From assembly GCA_017961625.1 (NCBI GenBank), contig JAGCWY010000100.1, positions 1 through 6,991 of the forward strand: a stretch of DNA of 6,991 nucleotides, read 5' to 3'. Made by a program: the position numbers and the translations under genes. Source of the stretch: Ruminococcus sp. (lineage in GTDB: Bacteria; Bacillota; Clostridia; Oscillospirales; Ruminococcaceae). The notes under the pieces are model-generated. The model had not been told where the DNA came from. It ran no database searches and worked only from the letters and a program-made list of their open reading frames with translations. The first letter of the stretch is position 1, and each line of letters starts with the position of its first letter. This document shows positions 5,173-6,991 of this stretch, piece after piece.

Positions 5173-6333
5173 TTATAAAAGTTCATCGGAAAGCTTATCA
5201 TTAATCGTGCTAGCAAGACATATCTTCTGCTTTTGAAGAACATCAGCGTAGATATTCGCTGTAACGCCAATATCACAATGACCAAGGTGTTCTGAGATTA
5301 CTTTCAGGTCCACCCCACTGTTCAGTAAAAGTGTAGCATTGCAGTGTCTCAGCTTATGCAAAGTCATATCTTCAAATTCTGAGCCTTTAGTCATGCGCTT
5401 CAGAGAGTGGTAAACAGAACCGCGGTCACGATAATTGCCCAAGCCGGAAGGAAAAACCATTTCAGGGTGAGCATACTTGTTCCCAAGTGATACTTTTAAC
5501 TGCTCGACATAGGTTTGTTGCTCCCTCAGGTATTTTTCTACTGTTGAATTCATTGCAATCAAACGAATACTGCTTTTGGTTTTGGGTGAATCAAGGTAAT
5601 ATTCGCCGTCAACACGGGACAGTGTATGGTGAATGAATATCGTTTTCTTTTCAAAATCAATATCATCCCACGCTAATCCAAGGCATTCTCCGATTCTCAT
5701 GCCAGTGAATAACAGAAATATCAGGATACGCTTCACATCTTCGTCCCAAGATTTGTCACGGATAAGGCGAAGAAATCGCTTTGTCTCCTCCTCAGACAGA
5801 GAATAGCGTTTTCCTGTGTCTTTCTTTTTAGGAATTATCACATTTTGACAAGGATTCTCTCTGGCAAAGCCCTGCTGTAATGCTCTGCGATATATGCTTT
5901 GTACAACAATATAGACCTTTCTTACCGAGGTTGCATTTAAATGATGATCTTTGCCAAGCACTTTCAGAAATCCTGTCAGCATCGGTGTGGTGATGTCTTT
6001 GAGCTTCTTGTTGCCGAGAATTGGTGCGATATGATTTCTGTACTGACTTTTATAGTTCAGAATAGTAGTTGGCTTCAATTCTTCAGGAGCATAATTCTCA
6101 AAATACCATTCAGCCAACTCTGAAAAACGCATATTCTCATTTAACTGAGCATATCCCTTACAGTGCCTTTCAAATTCAAAAGCATACTCCTGAGCCATCT
6201 TTTCTGCCTTTTTCTGTGATGTTCCATTCGGCGGAACATAGGTTGTGGACTTAAAGAGCTGTTTTCCACTAATGTCACGACCCGTAAAAACTCTTATGAG
6301 AAACTTTCCGTTTCTGTTTGTAATATTTGCCAT
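5173..6333 (-). CDS. Tyrosine recombinase (phage/ICE-type integrase)
   Basis: This 386-residue integrase would insert and excise the element at the rpsI end. Order: an N-terminal arm-binding-like domain (about 1-55, FLIRVFTGRDISGKQLFKST); a SAM-like core-binding domain (about 65-165, MRFSELAEWYFENYAPEELK onward); and a C-terminal catalytic domain (about 175-375). All catalytic residues are visible: Arg213 in GMRIGECLGL, Lys251 or Lys253 in SPKTKSS, His326 and Arg329 in HKLRH, His352 in LGH, and the nucleophile Tyr362 in IYADV. The length is close to Tn916 Int. Start: the ATG at 6333 follows AAAGGAGG closely (about 4 bases). An in-frame ATG at 6411 would add 26 residues but has no clear binding site. 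It points toward rpsI and lies just downstream of the relaxase gene, probably in one transcript. Confidence 0.93.
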   Translation of the reverse strand: MANITNRNGKFLIRVFTGRDISGKQLFKSTTYVPPNGTSQKKAEKMAQEYAFEFERHCKGYAQLNENMRFSELAEWYFENYAPEELKPTTILNYKSQYRNHIAPILGNKKLKDITTPMLTGFLKVLGKDHHLNATSVRKVYIVVQSIYRRALQQGFARENPCQNVIIPKKKDTGKRYSLSEEETKRFLRLIRDKSWDEDVKRILIFLLFTGMRIGECLGLAWDDIDFEKKTIFIHHTLSRVDGEYYLDSPKTKSSIRLIAMNSTVEKYLREQQTYVEQLKVSLGNKYAHPEMVFPSGLGNYRDRGSVYHSLKRMTKGSEFEDMTLHKLRHCNATLLLNSGVDLKVISEHLGHCDIGVTANIYADVLQKQKICLASTINDKLSDELL

Positions 6334-6346
6334 ATGACCTCCTTTA
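6334..6346 (-). promoter_or_regulatory. Ribosome binding site deciding the integrase start
   Basis: AAAGGAGG on the minus strand is followed by TCAT and the ATG at 6333. It is the only strong site in the relaxase-integrase junction, and it sits inside the 26-codon in-frame extension that begins at 6411. Spacing is rather short. Confidence 0.65.
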
Positions 6347-6424
6347 CGGACTATGGCATATCTCGCATCATTATTGTAGCGTACTTCTCTATTTATGTCA
6401 AGATATGCCATTGCTTTTTATCTT

Positions 6425-6991
6425 TTACTCTAACTCTTTAATTCTTGTTTTACCCAATTTAAAGCGCTCAAAATCGTCTGATAGACCACGGGCAGTTATG
6501 AATGTCCTTGCCTTTTTCAGGTCATTATTGAGCTGTTCTTCACGACCCAGACTCTTGATTTTTGTTCTGATGCTTTCTCTGTCCTTTCTGTAATCTGAAT
6601 ATTCCAATGAAAGTGCATCGAATTGCCGTTTCATGATTTCAAGTTCCTGAACGGCAGTATCACGTTCCTTTCTGAGCTTACTGATGTTCTTCTCCATAGC
6701 AACATATTTCTTGGCTGTATCACTGAGCCTGTCATAGTCTGCTTTGGAAAGCGTGACTTTCTTTCCGAATATGGATTCTCTGGCTTCGATATTCTCGATC
6801 TCACCGATACTTACTTTCTTCTTTGAAAGTTTTTCAAACTCAGCGGCTGTCTCGTCGCATTCAGCGGTCAGTTTCTCTATCTCAGCATTCAGAGTATTGA
6901 TCCTGTCCTGATGCTCACCGTATTCCTGAACAGTATAGCTGTAGCCTCTTGACTTCTTCGGTGCTGATATCTCAATACCGTGAGCTGTGCA
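6425..6991 (-). CDS. MobV (Mob_Pre) family relaxase, C-terminal part, cut by the window edge
   Basis: The open frame enters at the right edge and gives 188 residues before the stop. The catalytic N-terminal relaxase domain with its HUH-type motifs is outside the window. What is visible fits the C-terminal region of MobV/Mob_Pre plasmid mobilization proteins: an opening segment (KKSRGYSYTVQEYGEH), a helix rich in Glu/Lys/Ala, then the family-like segment ESIFGKKVTLSKADYDRL, then a long coiled coil (about residues 99-160 of the visible part), ending LGKTRIKELE. Such relaxases nick the origin of transfer and lead DNA into the recipient using another element's conjugation machinery. The stop lies 13 bases before the upstream in-frame ATG of the integrase frame. 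The family is inferred from the C-terminal pattern only. Confidence 0.7.
   Translation of the reverse strand, partial: CTAHGIEISAPKKSRGYSYTVQEYGEHQDRINTLNAEIEKLTAECDETAAEFEKLSKKKVSIGEIENIEARESIFGKKVTLSKADYDRLSDTAKKYVAMEKNISKLRKERDTAVQELEIMKRQFDALSLEYSDYRKDRESIRTKIKSLGREEQLNNDLKKARTFITARGLSDDFERFKLGKTRIKELE

Larger units (their letters stand above)
5043..6991. mobile_element. Left end of an integrated mobilizable element at the 3' end of rpsI
   Basis: A complete tyrosine integrase facing rpsI, tandem repeats between the two, and a MobV-like relaxase just upstream in the same direction make up an integrative mobilizable element. The other end lies beyond the right edge, so size and cargo are unknown. 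Elements of this kind are known to use the 3' ends of conserved ribosomal protein genes, including rpsI in streptococci, as attachment sites. The exact att core cannot be set without the right end; it should lie in rpsI's last codons or the region up to about 5134. Confidence 0.7.

Noticed and set aside
5076..5285. 69-codon minus-strand open frame beyond the integrase stop
   Set aside because: Out-of-frame overlap with the integrase C-terminus and the rpsI terminator; no motif.
5941..6254. Two short plus-strand open frames (5941-6123 and 6069-6254)
   Set aside because: Antisense to the integrase, no binding sites, no recognisable protein features.

Overview
The window looks like chromosomal DNA from a gut or rumen Ruminococcus (Clostridia, Oscillospiraceae), close to the cellulosome-forming R. 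flavefaciens / R. champanellensis group. The main clue is a secreted GH10 xylanase with a long Thr-rich linker and a dockerin of the type used in Ruminococcus cellulosomes. AGGAGG-type ribosome binding sites, TTGACA/TATAAT promoters and the rplM-rpsI pair fit a Firmicute. The genus is inferred from recalled family resemblance, not from a search.

Layout, left to right. (1) Positions 1-350 are the leftward promoter and leader region of what is probably an rRNA operon: two perfect TTGACA-17-TATAAT promoters in tandem and a boxA-like leader. The rRNA gene itself lies off the left edge. (2) Positions 415-1106, minus strand, hold a dead group II intron. The 5' ribozyme domains and 3' end are recognisable, but the encoded reverse transcriptase/maturase is cut down to a short N-terminal stub and a frameshifted C-terminal piece. 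Its 5' end directly abuts the T-tract of the xylanase terminator (1108-1137). (3) Positions 1271-3373, minus strand, encode the xylanase (signal peptide, CBM22-like domain, GH10, Thr linker, dockerin) under its own consensus promoter. A coding-like tail of 30 codons follows its stop in a frame reachable by a one-base slip at a T5 run. (4) Positions 3500-3703, minus strand, encode a small ribbon-helix-helix-like protein. About 330 bases with no gene follow. (5) Positions 4034-5042, plus strand, are the ribosomal protein operon rplM-rpsI with a consensus promoter and a structured leader of about 130 nt. (6) From just after rpsI to the right edge, minus strand, is one end of an integrated mobilizable element: a strong terminator, short tandem repeats, a complete tyrosine integrase and the C-terminal part of a MobV-type relaxase running off the right edge.

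How it fits together: stable housekeeping loci (an rRNA operon and rplM-rpsI) flank a polysaccharide-degradation gene, and two mobile elements have inserted at 3' ends of transcription units. The group II intron sits directly behind the xylanase terminator, and the mobilizable element sits behind rpsI. I see no unambiguous new system. The parts most worth a second look are the intron relic at the terminator, the frameshift-linked xylanase tail, and the MobV-integrase element at rpsI.
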